From Streptomyces sp. APSN-46.1 (GTDB lineage Bacteria > Actinomycetota > Actinomycetes > Streptomycetales > Streptomycetaceae), in the NCBI RefSeq assembly GCF_022815725.1, contig NZ_JALGRF010000005.1:293401-357400 (forward strand): DNA of 64,000 bases, read 5' to 3'. Position 1 is the first letter of the stretch; each line of letters begins with the position of its first letter. Both the position numbers and the translations under genes were made by a program. Positions 25,059 through 33,487 of this stretch are shown one piece after another. The notes beneath the pieces were generated by a model. The model worked only from the letters and a program-made list of their open reading frames with translations, did no database searches and was not told the origin of the DNA.

Positions 25059-26618
25059 TCAGTCCTCGACGACCAGTGCCGGGGTGGACTTCGTCAGGAC
25101 CTCGCCGCGGAAGAAGGCCGGGCTGCGGCGCTCCGTGACGAACATGATCACCAGGCCGAGCGCCAGCAGGCCGACGCCGATGACGAACACGCTGCCGACG
25201 CCGAGGACGGTGGAGCCGGAGCCGTACGACGGATTCCACATGTCGATCAGCGTCTTGCCGAAGACCGCCGCCAGCAGCAGACCGCCGAGGACCGGGAAGA
25301 CGCCCTTGAAGAACAGGTCGCGGGCGGACCGGCGGAGCTCGCCCCGGAAGTACCAGGCGCAGGCGAAGGCCGTCAGCGAGTAGTAGAAGCAGATCATCAG
25401 GCCGAGCGCGAAGATCGTGTCGGTCAGGACGTTCTCGCTGACCAGGGTCATCACGGTGTAGAAGACGCCGGTCGCGACGCCCGCCATGACGGTGGCGCGG
25501 CCGGGGGTCTTGAAGCGCTCGTGGACCTTGGCGTACGAGGGCGGCAGCGCCTCGTAGGTGGACATGGCCAGCACCGTACGGGCCACCGGGATGAAGGTGG
25601 TCTGGAGCGAGGCGGCCGCCGAGGCCAGGACGGCCACGAAGAGCAGGATGCCGAGCACCGGGCCCATCACGGGGCCGGCGAGGGCGGCGAAGACGTTGTC
25701 GGAGGTCTCCTCGTTGGCCAGGCCGAGGCCCTCGCCGCCCGAGCCGACGGCCATCTGCGCGGCGACGCCGGTGGCCAGGTACGAGCCGACCAGGACGACC
25801 ATCGCGACGAGCGCGGCGCGGCCGGGGGTCTTGGCGGAGCCGCTGGTCTCCTCATTGGTGGACAGGCAGGCGTCCCAGCCCCAGTACATGAAGATCGAGA
25901 GCGAGAGTCCGGCGGTGAAGGCCGCCATGGACTCGACGGCGAAGGGGTTCATCCACTGCCAGGAGAAGTCCAGGCCGGTGTCGAACGTGCCGGCCGAGGC
26001 CTTCTGGAAGGCCATGGCGACGAAGATGGCGAGCACCGCGAGCTGGAGGCCGACCAGCGCGTACTGGACACCCTTGGTGGCGGTCATGCCGCGGTAGCTG
26101 ATGGCGGTCGCGATGGCGATCAGGGTCAGGCAGGTGGCGATGTGGACGAGCTTGTTGTCGTCCAGGGCCGCGATCGACGGATTGTTCGTGACCTCGCCGG
26201 CCAGCAGCCAGAAGTACGAGGTGGCGACGCCGGCCAGGTTGGAGAGCACGATGATCGTGGCGATCACCAGGCCCCAGCCGCACATCCAGCCGATCCGCGG
26301 ACCGAAGGCCTTCACGGTCCAGGTGAAGGAGGTGCCGCAGTCCGGCATGGCCTTGTTGAGCTCGCGGTACGCGAAGGCGACCAGGAGCATCGGGAGGAAG
26401 CCGGCGAGGAAGACCGCCGGCATTTGCAGGCCGACCTCGCCGGCGGTGGAGCCGAGGGTCGAGGTGAGGCAGTAGACGGGGGCGACGGTGGAGATGCCGA
26501 TGACGGCGCTTCCCACCAGGCCGACGGACCCCTTGCCGAGTCCCTTGCCGCGAACGTCGCCCTCGGCGACGCCGCTTACCGTGTCTCCGGCCTGAGGCCG
26601 AACGTCCAGCTGAGTCAT
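25059..26618 (-). CDS. APC-superfamily amino acid/amine permease
   Basis: A 519-residue transporter with about twelve to fourteen hydrophobic segments. It opens with a soluble tail, then KGSVGLVGSAVIGISTVAPV, the helix-1 region where APC proteins bind the substrate amino group. Others: GTSFTWTVKAFGPRIGWMCG, SLSIFMYWGWDACLSTNEE (helix 6) and ASAAASLQTTFIPVARTVLA. The substrate is probably an amino acid or polyamine; I cannot choose. It stands alone with a long AT-rich region upstream. Confidence 0.9.
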   Translation of the reverse strand: MTQLDVRPQAGDTVSGVAEGDVRGKGLGKGSVGLVGSAVIGISTVAPVYCLTSTLGSTAGEVGLQMPAVFLAGFLPMLLVAFAYRELNKAMPDCGTSFTWTVKAFGPRIGWMCGWGLVIATIIVLSNLAGVATSYFWLLAGEVTNNPSIAALDDNKLVHIATCLTLIAIATAISYRGMTATKGVQYALVGLQLAVLAIFVAMAFQKASAGTFDTGLDFSWQWMNPFAVESMAAFTAGLSLSIFMYWGWDACLSTNEETSGSAKTPGRAALVAMVVLVGSYLATGVAAQMAVGSGGEGLGLANEETSDNVFAALAGPVMGPVLGILLFVAVLASAAASLQTTFIPVARTVLAMSTYEALPPSYAKVHERFKTPGRATVMAGVATGVFYTVMTLVSENVLTDTIFALGLMICFYYSLTAFACAWYFRGELRRSARDLFFKGVFPVLGGLLLAAVFGKTLIDMWNPSYGSGSTVLGVGSVFVIGVGLLALGLVIMFVTERRSPAFFRGEVLTKSTPALVVED

Positions 26619-26927
26619 GGGTCAGGACGTTAGATGCTGCGGTTTCCACATCCGGAGGTTTTAAGTCCGCATCGGCGCACGGCCGAAGGCCTTTGAATTT
26701 CCAGGTTGAGACGATTAACGATCGCGTAATACAAGGTTCACTTTGGCGCCGGGCCATGGTTCAGGAGGCGCCGAACAGGCTGTTCCGGTATACGGAAACC
26801 GCAGCTCTGTCCGTTTTGGGCGTTTCTAAACTTTCCCGTGCGAGTTTTCGAAGGCGATTTTGTCGCGGACACGGCAACCGCCCTAGAGTCTCTGCCGATC
26901 ATGATCGTCTACGGGGGACTCACGCAC
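26619..26927. other. Divergent promoter region, relatively AT-rich
   Basis: About 310 bp between the permease (minus) and the lipoprotein (plus). A promoter-like pair TTGTCG (26860-26865) and TAGAGT (26884-26889), 18-bp spacer, reads towards the lipoprotein gene. No gene seen. Confidence 0.55.
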
Positions 26928-27581
26928 ATGCGCATCACACCACTCCTCGCCGCGGCCACCGCCGTCGCGGCCTTGTTCGCCCTCACCGCCTGCGGGGGCG
27001 ACGACGCGGCCGCCCCGGCCGACGGCGATATCGCGATGATCGGCGGTGTCACCGGCGGCGCGGGCGCGGGGGCCGGCGGCGGCGGCGCCAAGGCCCCCAA
27101 GAAGGGGACCGGCTTCAAGGGGCTGCCCAAGGCGGGCTCCATGGCCGGAGCCGCCCGCATCATCAACGGATTCACCCCGTGCGGCCAGGTCAGCACCACG
27201 CGCTCGGGGTACGGGGGCAACCCGAGCAGCGATCCGGACGCCAAGTACGGCACGTCGTACTCCGTTACCGAGCGCGGCTACTGCGGTGGCAGGAGGGAGC
27301 GGAGCGCGATCTTCATGATCAAGGACCCGAAGGCCTTCCAGGCCGCCATCAAGGCCGAGATCGAAGCGGAGGAGGGTGGTGGGAACCCCAACAGCGGGCC
27401 CATCATCGGGCAGGACTTCGCCACCGGATCCGAGAGCGCCGACGCCAATAGCGCGCTGCTCTCCCCGCAGAGCGGACTCCTCATGCTCAACTGCCACCCG
27501 GACTTCAAGCCGCCGAGTGGCTACCGGAAGGAGCCGGCCCTGGTGAAGGGCTGCGTCCTCACCGACTACTACAAGGACTGA
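26928..27581 (+). CDS. Lipoprotein of unknown function
   Basis: A 217-residue exported lipoprotein starting MRITPLLAAATAVAALFALT with lipobox LTACGG at about residues 20-25. A Gly-rich linker (GGAGAGAGGGGAK) leads to a folded domain with several cysteines (GFTPCGQVSTT, ERGYCGG, LLMLNCHPDF, VKGCVLTDYY). I recognise no family. ATG 26928 has GGGGGA eight bases upstream, and the TTGTCG/TAGAGT promoter lies about 40 bp before it. Confidence 0.82.
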   Translation: MRITPLLAAATAVAALFALTACGGDDAAAPADGDIAMIGGVTGGAGAGAGGGGAKAPKKGTGFKGLPKAGSMAGAARIINGFTPCGQVSTTRSGYGGNPSSDPDAKYGTSYSVTERGYCGGRRERSAIFMIKDPKAFQAAIKAEIEAEEGGGNPNSGPIIGQDFATGSESADANSALLSPQSGLLMLNCHPDFKPPSGYRKEPALVKGCVLTDYYKD

Positions 27582-27606
27582 GGCACCGGCCCGCCACTCC
27601 GGCCTC

Positions 27607-27926
27607 GCCGGCGTTTGAGGCGCGGGTCCGGGCGGAGCCCGGTGCCCGGCGGAGCCGGGTTCCCTGGGGCTCCGCCCCAGACCCCGCGCCTCAAACGCCG
27701 GCGAGGCTAGATGTGCCCGGGCCCCCGCCTCAAACGCCGGCGAGGCTGAAGGTGCCCGGCGGGAGCCTCAAACGCCAGCGGGGCTGGTCAGCCGGCAAAG
27801 CTGGAGTGGGGCCGGCGAGGCCGGAGTGGGGCGGGCGAGGCTGAAGTGGCGCCGGCGGGGCTGGGTGGGCCCGGCAAAGGCTGGAGTTGCGCCCGCGAGG
27901 CGGAGTGGGGCCGGCGGGGCTGGAGA
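27607..27926. repeat. Streptomyces intergenic inverted repeat with degenerate satellite copies
   Basis: The core 27607-27702 is a long inverted repeat whose ends read GCCGGCGTTTGAGGCGCGG and its complement, with GCTCCGCCCC-type inner arms. It is followed by partial copies at 27723-27790 and by a degenerate run of about six 20-bp units of type GCCGGCGAGGCTGGAGTGG up to 27926. The region (27582-27930) contains no gene. A closely related block lies at 31166-31378. Confidence 0.85.
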
Positions 27927-27930
27927 TGGT

Positions 27931-29400
27931 TCAGCTCGGCCAGACGATCGACTGGGTCTCGCTGTAGGCGTGCAGGGCGTACGAGCCCACGTCGCGGCCG
28001 ACGCCGGACCGCTTGAAGCCGCCGAACGGGGCCTCCATGTTCCGGCCGATGGTGTTGATCCCGACGCCGCCCGCCCGCAGCCGCCGGGCCACGCGGAACG
28101 CGCGCGCCGAGTCCCCGGACCAGACGTAGCTCAGCAGGCCGAAGTCGCTGTCGTTGGCCAGCCGGACCGCCTCGTCCTCGTCCCCGTCGAAGGGGACCAC
28201 GACCACGACCGGGCCGAAGATCTCCTCCCGGACCACCCGCATGTCGTTCGTGCAGTCCACCAGGAGGGTGGGGGCGACGTAGAAACCCCTGCCCGCCTCC
28301 CCGACCACGGGGCGCTCGCCGCCGTGCGCGATCCGCGCGCCCTCCTTCCTCCCCAGCTCGACGTACGACTCGACGCGGTCCCGGTGGGCCGCCGAGATCA
28401 CCGGGCCGACCACCGTGCCCCGCTCCGCCGGGTCCCCGACCTTCATGAACGCCAGGTACCCGGTCAGCTTCTCCACCAGCCGCCCGTAGACCGCCCGGTG
28501 GACGATCACCCGGGTCGGGGCCGTGCAGATCTGGCCGCTGTAGAAGGAGAAGGTGGTGCCGATCCCCATCACCGCCGCGTCCAGGTCCGCGTCCTCGAAG
28601 ACGATCGCCGCGCCCTTGCCGCCCAGCTCCATCAGCTGCCGTTTCATGGTCCGCCCGCAGACCTCGGCGATGCGCTGGCCGACGCCCGTGGAGCCGGTGA
28701 AGGACACCATGTCCACGTACGGGGAGTCCACGGCCGCCTCGCCCACCTCCACCGAGGCGCCGCCGACCACGTTGACCACGCCCGCCGGAACACCCGCCTC
28801 GTGCAGCGCCCACGCCATCTTGAACACCGAGAGCGGGTCCTGCGGGGCCGGCTTCACCACCACCGTGTTGCCCATGGCCAGGGCCGGGGCCACCTTGCCC
28901 GCCGGGTTCGCCCACGGGTTGTTGTACGAGGTGACGCAGGTGACCACGCCGACGGGCTGGCGCACCTCCAGCGCGCCCAGGATGGCCGCCTTCCCCATCG
29001 GGCCGGCCTCGGTGACCTGCGGCGGGAGGCCCCGTTCCACCGGTTCCAGGGCGCCCTTCGCGTAGCGCCGGAAGCGCGCGACCCCGACGCCGACCTGCAT
29101 CCCGCGCGCGATGCCCGTCGGCGCGCCCGTCTCCGCCCGGGCCAGCGCCGCCCACGGCTCGAACTCGCGCTGCATGACGTCGGCGGCCCGGTCCAGGATC
29201 GCCGCCCGCTCCTCGGGCCGGGTACGGGACCAGCCCTCGAACGCCTCGGAGGCGGCCCGCGCCGCCTCCGCCACCTGGTCGCGGGTCGCCTCGGGGGCCA
29301 GGCCCACCACCGACTCGTCCGCCGGGTTGACCACCTCGTAGTACCCGCCGGCGGGCTCCACCCACTCGCCGCCGATGTACAGCCGGGTCGGATCGGTCAT
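27931..29400 (-). CDS. Aldehyde dehydrogenase
   Basis: A 489-residue NAD(P)-dependent aldehyde dehydrogenase starting MTDPTRLYIGGEWVEPAGGY. Key motifs: SYNNPWANPAGKVAPALAMG (the oxyanion Asn), NTVVVKPAPQDPLSVFK, FTGSTGVGQRIAE, the catalytic Glu in MELGGKGA and catalytic Cys in SGQICTAP, then EEIFGPVVVVVPF. It starts two bases after the stop of the D-aminoacylase gene, so the two form an operon. Likely oxidises an aldehyde released during catabolism. The first line of the operon has no regulon palindrome that I can see. Confidence 0.93.
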   Translation of the reverse strand: MTDPTRLYIGGEWVEPAGGYYEVVNPADESVVGLAPEATRDQVAEAARAASEAFEGWSRTRPEERAAILDRAADVMQREFEPWAALARAETGAPTGIARGMQVGVGVARFRRYAKGALEPVERGLPPQVTEAGPMGKAAILGALEVRQPVGVVTCVTSYNNPWANPAGKVAPALAMGNTVVVKPAPQDPLSVFKMAWALHEAGVPAGVVNVVGGASVEVGEAAVDSPYVDMVSFTGSTGVGQRIAEVCGRTMKRQLMELGGKGAAIVFEDADLDAAVMGIGTTFSFYSGQICTAPTRVIVHRAVYGRLVEKLTGYLAFMKVGDPAERGTVVGPVISAAHRDRVESYVELGRKEGARIAHGGERPVVGEAGRGFYVAPTLLVDCTNDMRVVREEIFGPVVVVVPFDGDEDEAVRLANDSDFGLLSYVWSGDSARAFRVARRLRAGGVGINTIGRNMEAPFGGFKRSGVGRDVGSYALHAYSETQSIVWPS

Positions 29401-29402
29401 CG

Positions 29403-31142
29403 TCAACGCGTACTCACCGTCCTCGTGTCCCGGCCGGAGCGCAGCACCTTCCCGGGGATCGCGCCCGTCACCTCGTCGTCGCGCACGGTCTCCACGCCGT
29501 TGACCCGTACGGACACGATCCCGATCGCCCGCGCGTCCAGCCGGGGGCTGTCCCCGGGCAGGTCGTGCACGAGCGTCGCCGGTGCGGCCTCGATCCGCTC
29601 CGGGTCGAAGAGCACCAGGTCTGCGTGGAACCCCTCGGCGATCCGCCCGCGCTCGCGCAGCCCGAACAGCCGCGCCGGATCGTCGGTCAGCATCCGTACC
29701 GCCCGCTCCAGCGGCACCAGCTTGCGGCCGCGCAGGCAGTCTCCGAGGAAGCGGGTCGTGTACGGGGCGCCGCACATGCGGTCCAGGTGCGCGCCCGCGT
29801 CGGAGCCGCCCAGCATGACGTCCTCGTGCTGCCAGGTCTCGGCGCGCAGGGCCCAGCTCGCCCGGTCGTTGTCGGTCGGCATCGGCCAGAGCACCGTACG
29901 CAGGTCGTCGTTGGCGCAGATCTCGACCAGGCACTGGAAGGCGTCCTGGCCGCGCTCGGCGGCGATGTCGTTCACGACCCGGCCCGAGAGGCCCTCGTTC
30001 TCCTTGCTGTACGTGTCCCCGATGACGTAGCGGCCGAAGTGGGCCAGGCGCCGGAAGACCCCGGCCTCCTTGCTGTCGGCGCGGCGCAGCATCTCGGCGC
30101 GGACGTCCGGGTCGCGGAGCCTGTCGATCCGCTCGGGGACGGGGAGTCCGAGGATCTCGCCCCAGCCGGGGATGAGGTTGAGGGCGCAGAACGTGCCGAG
30201 GGACATGTTCATGGGGGTCAGGATCGGCATGGTCAGCGCCACGATCCGGCCGCCGGCCTTACGGGCCCGCTCGCTCGGTATGAGCTGGCGCGGCACCCGT
30301 TCGGGGACGGAGGCGTCGATGGTGAGGACGTTCCAGTTCAGGGGCCGTCCGGCGGCCGCGCTCATCTCGACGAAGAGGTCGATCTCCTCGTCGGAGAACT
30401 GGTCGAGGCAGCCGGCGACGATCGCTTCGAGCTGGGTGCCCTCGTGTTCGGCGACGGCGCGGGAGAGGGCGAAGAGTTCGGCGGGCCGGGCGTGCCGGGA
30501 GGGGACGGGCGCGCCGTCGCCGTCGGAGTGGGTGGAGGACTGGGTGGTGGACAGGCCCCAGGCGCCGGCGTTCATGGCGTCGTGGAAGAGGTCGAGCATC
30601 TGCCGGAGCTGCTCCTCGGTGGGCTGTCCGCCGACGGCGTCCTCTCCCATCACGTGCCGGCGCAGGGCGCAGTGGCCGACCATGAAACCGGCGTTGACGG
30701 CGATCCGGCCCTCCAGGGCGTCGAGGTACTCGCCGAAGGTCGACCAGCTCCAGTCGACGCCCTCTTCGAGGGCCTTGAGGGCCATGCCCTCGACCTTGCT
30801 CATCATCCGGCGGGTGTAGTCGGCGTCCTGGGGGCGGGCCGGGTTGAGCGGGGCGAGGGTGAAGCCGCAGTTGCCGCCGGCGACGGTGGTGACGCCGTGG
30901 TTCATGGAGGGGGTCGCGTAGGGGTCCCAGAACAGCTGGGCGTCGTAGTGCGTGTGCGGGTCGATGAACCCGGGGGTGAGGACGAGCCCGGCGGCGTCCT
31001 CGCTCGTCCGGGCCTCCTCGGTGACGGTTCCGGGGGCGGCGATGGCAACGATCCGCCCGTCCCGAATGCCGATGTCTGCGACGCGGGCGGGGGCGCCGGT
31101 GCCGTCCACGACGGTCGCGCCCTTGATCAGGTGGTCGAGCAT
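29403..31142 (-). CDS. N-acyl-D-amino-acid deacylase / amidohydrolase family 3
   Basis: A 579-residue metal-dependent amidohydrolase: LDHLIKGATVVDGTGAPAR at the start, VLTPGFIDPHTHYDAQLFWD (HxH metal ligands), HGVTTVAGGNCGFTLAP with the Cys typical of D-aminoacylases, GHCALRRHVMG, and the late VMLGGSDAGAHLD followed by TDDPARLFGLRERGRIAEG. Members hydrolyse N-acyl-D-amino acids or related amides. Upstream of the ATG is the repeat block 31166-31378, which leaves little room for a promoter. It is the first gene of an operon with the aldehyde dehydrogenase. Confidence 0.88.
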   Translation of the reverse strand: MLDHLIKGATVVDGTGAPARVADIGIRDGRIVAIAAPGTVTEEARTSEDAAGLVLTPGFIDPHTHYDAQLFWDPYATPSMNHGVTTVAGGNCGFTLAPLNPARPQDADYTRRMMSKVEGMALKALEEGVDWSWSTFGEYLDALEGRIAVNAGFMVGHCALRRHVMGEDAVGGQPTEEQLRQMLDLFHDAMNAGAWGLSTTQSSTHSDGDGAPVPSRHARPAELFALSRAVAEHEGTQLEAIVAGCLDQFSDEEIDLFVEMSAAAGRPLNWNVLTIDASVPERVPRQLIPSERARKAGGRIVALTMPILTPMNMSLGTFCALNLIPGWGEILGLPVPERIDRLRDPDVRAEMLRRADSKEAGVFRRLAHFGRYVIGDTYSKENEGLSGRVVNDIAAERGQDAFQCLVEICANDDLRTVLWPMPTDNDRASWALRAETWQHEDVMLGGSDAGAHLDRMCGAPYTTRFLGDCLRGRKLVPLERAVRMLTDDPARLFGLRERGRIAEGFHADLVLFDPERIEAAPATLVHDLPGDSPRLDARAIGIVSVRVNGVETVRDDEVTGAIPGKVLRSGRDTRTVSTR

Positions 31143-31165
31143 GACGTCCCTTCACTTACAGCCCC

Positions 31166-31378
31166 GCCGGCGTTTGAGGCGCGGGTCCAGGCGGAGCCCG
31201 GTGCCCGGCGGAGCCGGGTTTCTCCCCCAGCTACCGCTGGGAGGTGCCCCCAGGGGCTCCGCCCCAGACCCCGCGCCTCAAACGCCGGCGAGGCTGAATT
31301 TGCCGGCGCGGAGCCTCAAATGCCGGCGAGGCTGGAGTTGCCCGGCGGGGCCTCGAACTCCAGCGGAGCTGGAAGGGG
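31166..31378. repeat. Second copy of the intergenic inverted repeat
   Basis: Core 31166-31289 has the same GCCGGCGTTTGAGGCGCGG ends as the 27.6-kb copy, but carries an extra 30-odd bp in the loop (itself a small hairpin with CTCCCCCAGC / GCTGGGAG). Degenerate partial copies follow to 31378. The two blocks bracket the D-aminoacylase/aldehyde dehydrogenase operon. Confidence 0.85.
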
Positions 31379-31417
31379 CCCGGCCGCCGGCCAGGCAGGC
31401 CCCGTTCCCCCGCCGGG

Positions 31418-32548
31418 TCAGACGGCCTGACGGAAGCGGGTCGTGCGGTGGATCGGGTCCGTGTCGATCTGCGGGATCACGTGTTCCCCGATCAGCTTGA
31501 TCGTGGTCATCGTGTCCTCGTACGAGACCCCGGTCGGCAGGCCGAAGGACAGCTGGTCCGCGCCCGCCCGCTCCCAGCGCTTGCACTGCGCGAGGACCTC
31601 CGACGGGTCACCGCAGATCAGCAGTTCCTCGGCGATGAGGAGTTCGATGATCTCGGCGTTGTACTCCGGCAGGATCTCCGGCCACTGCGGGATCGCCTCG
31701 GGCCGCGGGAAGGTGTCGTGGTAGCGGAAGACCAGCGACTGGAAGCGGTTCATGTTCGCGTTGACCGCGATCTCGATCGCTTTGTCGTGGGTCTCGGCGC
31801 AGATCGCCGTCGAGGTGACCATGACGTTGTCGTTGACGAAGGCGCCGATGGCCTTCGCCTCCTGGATGGCCGTCTTGTACTGGTCGAGGACCCACTCCAT
31901 GTCCGAGACCTTCTGCACGCTGAAGCCCAGTACGCCCAGGCCCTTCTTCGCCGCCATGGCGTACGAGGAGGGGGAGCCGGCGGCGTACCACATGGCCGGG
32001 TGGGCCTTCCCGTACGGCTTGGGGAAGATCTTCCGGGGCGGCAGGGACCAGTGCTTGCCCTGGAACCCCTCGTATTCCTCCTGGAGGAACATCTTGGGGA
32101 ACTCGGCGATGGTCTCTTCCCAGATCTCCTTGGTGTGGTTCATGTCCGTGATGCCGGGCAGGAATCCGAGGATCTCGTGGCTGCCCGCGCCGCGGCCGGT
32201 GCCGAACTCGAAGCGGCCCTTGGAGAGGTGGTCGAGCATGGTGACCTTCTCGGCCACCTTGACCGGGTGGTTCACCGGGGCGAGCGGGTTGAAGATGCCG
32301 GAGCCGAGGTGGATGCGCTCGGTGGCGTGGGCGAGGTAGGCGAGGAACACCTCGTTCGCCGACAGGTGCGAGTACTCCTCCAGGAAGTGGTGCTCGGAGG
32401 CCCAGGCGTACTTGAAGCCGGACTTGTCGGCCTGGATGACGTACTCGGTCTCCTCGACCAGCGCCTTGTGCTCTGCCTGGGGATCGGCCTTGGACCGCGC
32501 CTCAGGCACGTATCCCTGCACGAAGAGCCCGAATTCCAAGGGGTTCAC
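31418..32548 (-). CDS. LLM-class flavin-dependent oxidoreductase (luciferase-like)
   Basis: A 376-residue monooxygenase-type TIM barrel starting at GTG 32548. Motifs: FKYAWASEHHFLEEYSHLS (typical of bacterial-luciferase-like monooxygenases), ERIHLGSGIFNPLAP, KVTMLDHLSKGRFEFGTGRG (the second half of the LLM signature) and CKRWERAGADQLSFGL. Probably FMNH2-dependent rather than F420-dependent, by the EHHF motif. Two copies of the regulon palindrome precede it, at 32562-32576 (exact, 13 bp before the start) and 32623-32637, suggesting tight repression. Substrate unknown. Confidence 0.9.
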   Translation of the reverse strand: MNPLEFGLFVQGYVPEARSKADPQAEHKALVEETEYVIQADKSGFKYAWASEHHFLEEYSHLSANEVFLAYLAHATERIHLGSGIFNPLAPVNHPVKVAEKVTMLDHLSKGRFEFGTGRGAGSHEILGFLPGITDMNHTKEIWEETIAEFPKMFLQEEYEGFQGKHWSLPPRKIFPKPYGKAHPAMWYAAGSPSSYAMAAKKGLGVLGFSVQKVSDMEWVLDQYKTAIQEAKAIGAFVNDNVMVTSTAICAETHDKAIEIAVNANMNRFQSLVFRYHDTFPRPEAIPQWPEILPEYNAEIIELLIAEELLICGDPSEVLAQCKRWERAGADQLSFGLPTGVSYEDTMTTIKLIGEHVIPQIDTDPIHRTTRFRQAV

Positions 32549-32561
32549 CGTCCTTAAGTTT

Positions 32562-32576
32562 CTGACGTGACGTCAG
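32562..32576. promoter_or_regulatory. Regulon operator copy 3 (exact)
   Basis: CTGACGTGACGTCAG, exact palindrome, 13 bp before the LLM start on the minus strand. Confidence 0.8.
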
Positions 32577-32622
32577 ATTTGATGTCCCGACTGTTCCACC
32601 GCGAAGGCCGGAGCGTCAATAC

Positions 32623-32637
32623 CTGACGCCTCATCAG
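32623..32637. promoter_or_regulatory. Regulon operator copy 4 (one mismatch)
   Basis: CTGACGCCTCATCAG, one mismatch, 61 bp upstream of copy 3. It lies between the LLM start and the end of the next gene (SDR, stop at 32644), so both copies serve the LLM promoter. Confidence 0.7.
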
Positions 32638-32643
32638 ATGCCG

Positions 32644-33477
32644 CTAGAGGATGCTCACACCGGCCATCCAGCCACCGTCGATGACGAACGGCTGGCCGGT
32701 GATGTACGAGGAGTCCTCGCTGGTCAGAAAGAGGGCGAGGCGCGCGATCTCCTCCGGCTGCCCCACCCGCCCCATCGGCACGACCCGCTTGTAGAGCTCG
32801 GCCATGGCGTCCCGGGCCTCCTCGGTCATCCCGGCCGGATCCAGCAGACCCGGGTTGGCCATCGGGGTGTCCACGGCGCCCGGGCACATGGCGTTGACCC
32901 GGATGTTCTTGGCCGCCAGCTCCAGCGCGGCGACGCGCGTCAGCCCGAGGATCGCCGCCTTGGTGGCGGCGTACGCGCCGACGTACGCCATGCCCGTGAG
33001 CCCCGTGTAGGAGGACGTGTTGACGATCGCGCCGCCGCCGGCCGCCTCGATCTCGGGGGCGACGGACCGGATGCCGAGGAAGGCGCCGACCTGGTTGACC
33101 TGGACCACCTGCTGGAACTCCGCCAGCGGGGTCGAGGTCAGCTCGTTGAAGCGGAGGATGCCGGCGTTGTTGACCAGGCCGTTCACCGGGCCGAAGGCCT
33201 CCTTCGCGGCGGCGGTGGCGGCGGCCCAGTCGTCCTCCCGGCTCACGTCCAGCCGTACGTACCGGGCGCGGTCCTCCCCGATCTCCTTGGCGACGGCGGC
33301 GCCCCGCTCGTCCAGTACGTCGCCGAGCAGCACCTTGGCGCCCTCGGCGGCGAAGAGGCGGGCCTCCTGCTCGCCCTGGCCGCGCGCCGCCCCGGTGATG
33401 ATGACGACGCGCCCGTCCAGCTTCCCCGTGCCCGTGCCTATGCCCGTACCTGTGCCCGTACCTGTGCCCGTGCCCAT
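32644..33477 (-). CDS. SDR-family oxidoreductase
   Basis: A 277-residue classical SDR: VVIITGAARGQGEQEARLFA (TGxxxGxG), VNGLVNNAGILRF (NNAG), VNTSSYTGLTGMAYVGAYAA with Ser and Tyr-x-x-x-Lys (YAATKAA), and PGAVDTPMANPG. It belongs to the branch often paired with sterol-type catabolism. ATG 33477 lies 11 bases after the stop of the LLM gene upstream, so they are one operon. The first 18 codons encode a Gly-Thr run from a 6-bp tandem repeat that is absent from the homologues I remember, which begin MGKLDGRVV. Confidence 0.92.
   Translation of the reverse strand: MGTGTGTGTGTGIGTGTGKLDGRVVIITGAARGQGEQEARLFAAEGAKVLLGDVLDERGAAVAKEIGEDRARYVRLDVSREDDWAAATAAAKEAFGPVNGLVNNAGILRFNELTSTPLAEFQQVVQVNQVGAFLGIRSVAPEIEAAGGGAIVNTSSYTGLTGMAYVGAYAATKAAILGLTRVAALELAAKNIRVNAMCPGAVDTPMANPGLLDPAGMTEEARDAMAELYKRVVPMGRVGQPEEIARLALFLTSEDSSYITGQPFVIDGGWMAGVSIL
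33424..33477 (-). repeat. Hexanucleotide repeat at the SDR 5' end
   Basis: About nine units of GGCACG/GGTACG directly after the start codon encode GTGTGTGT... in frame before KLDGRV. Confidence 0.85.
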
Positions 33478-33487
33478 GCCCGTGCCC

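Noticed and set aside
27607..31378. Possible CRISPR array or transposon in the repeat blocks
   Set aside because: Repeats are inverted and degenerate, with no regular spacers, no cas genes, no transposase and no clear terminal target duplication.
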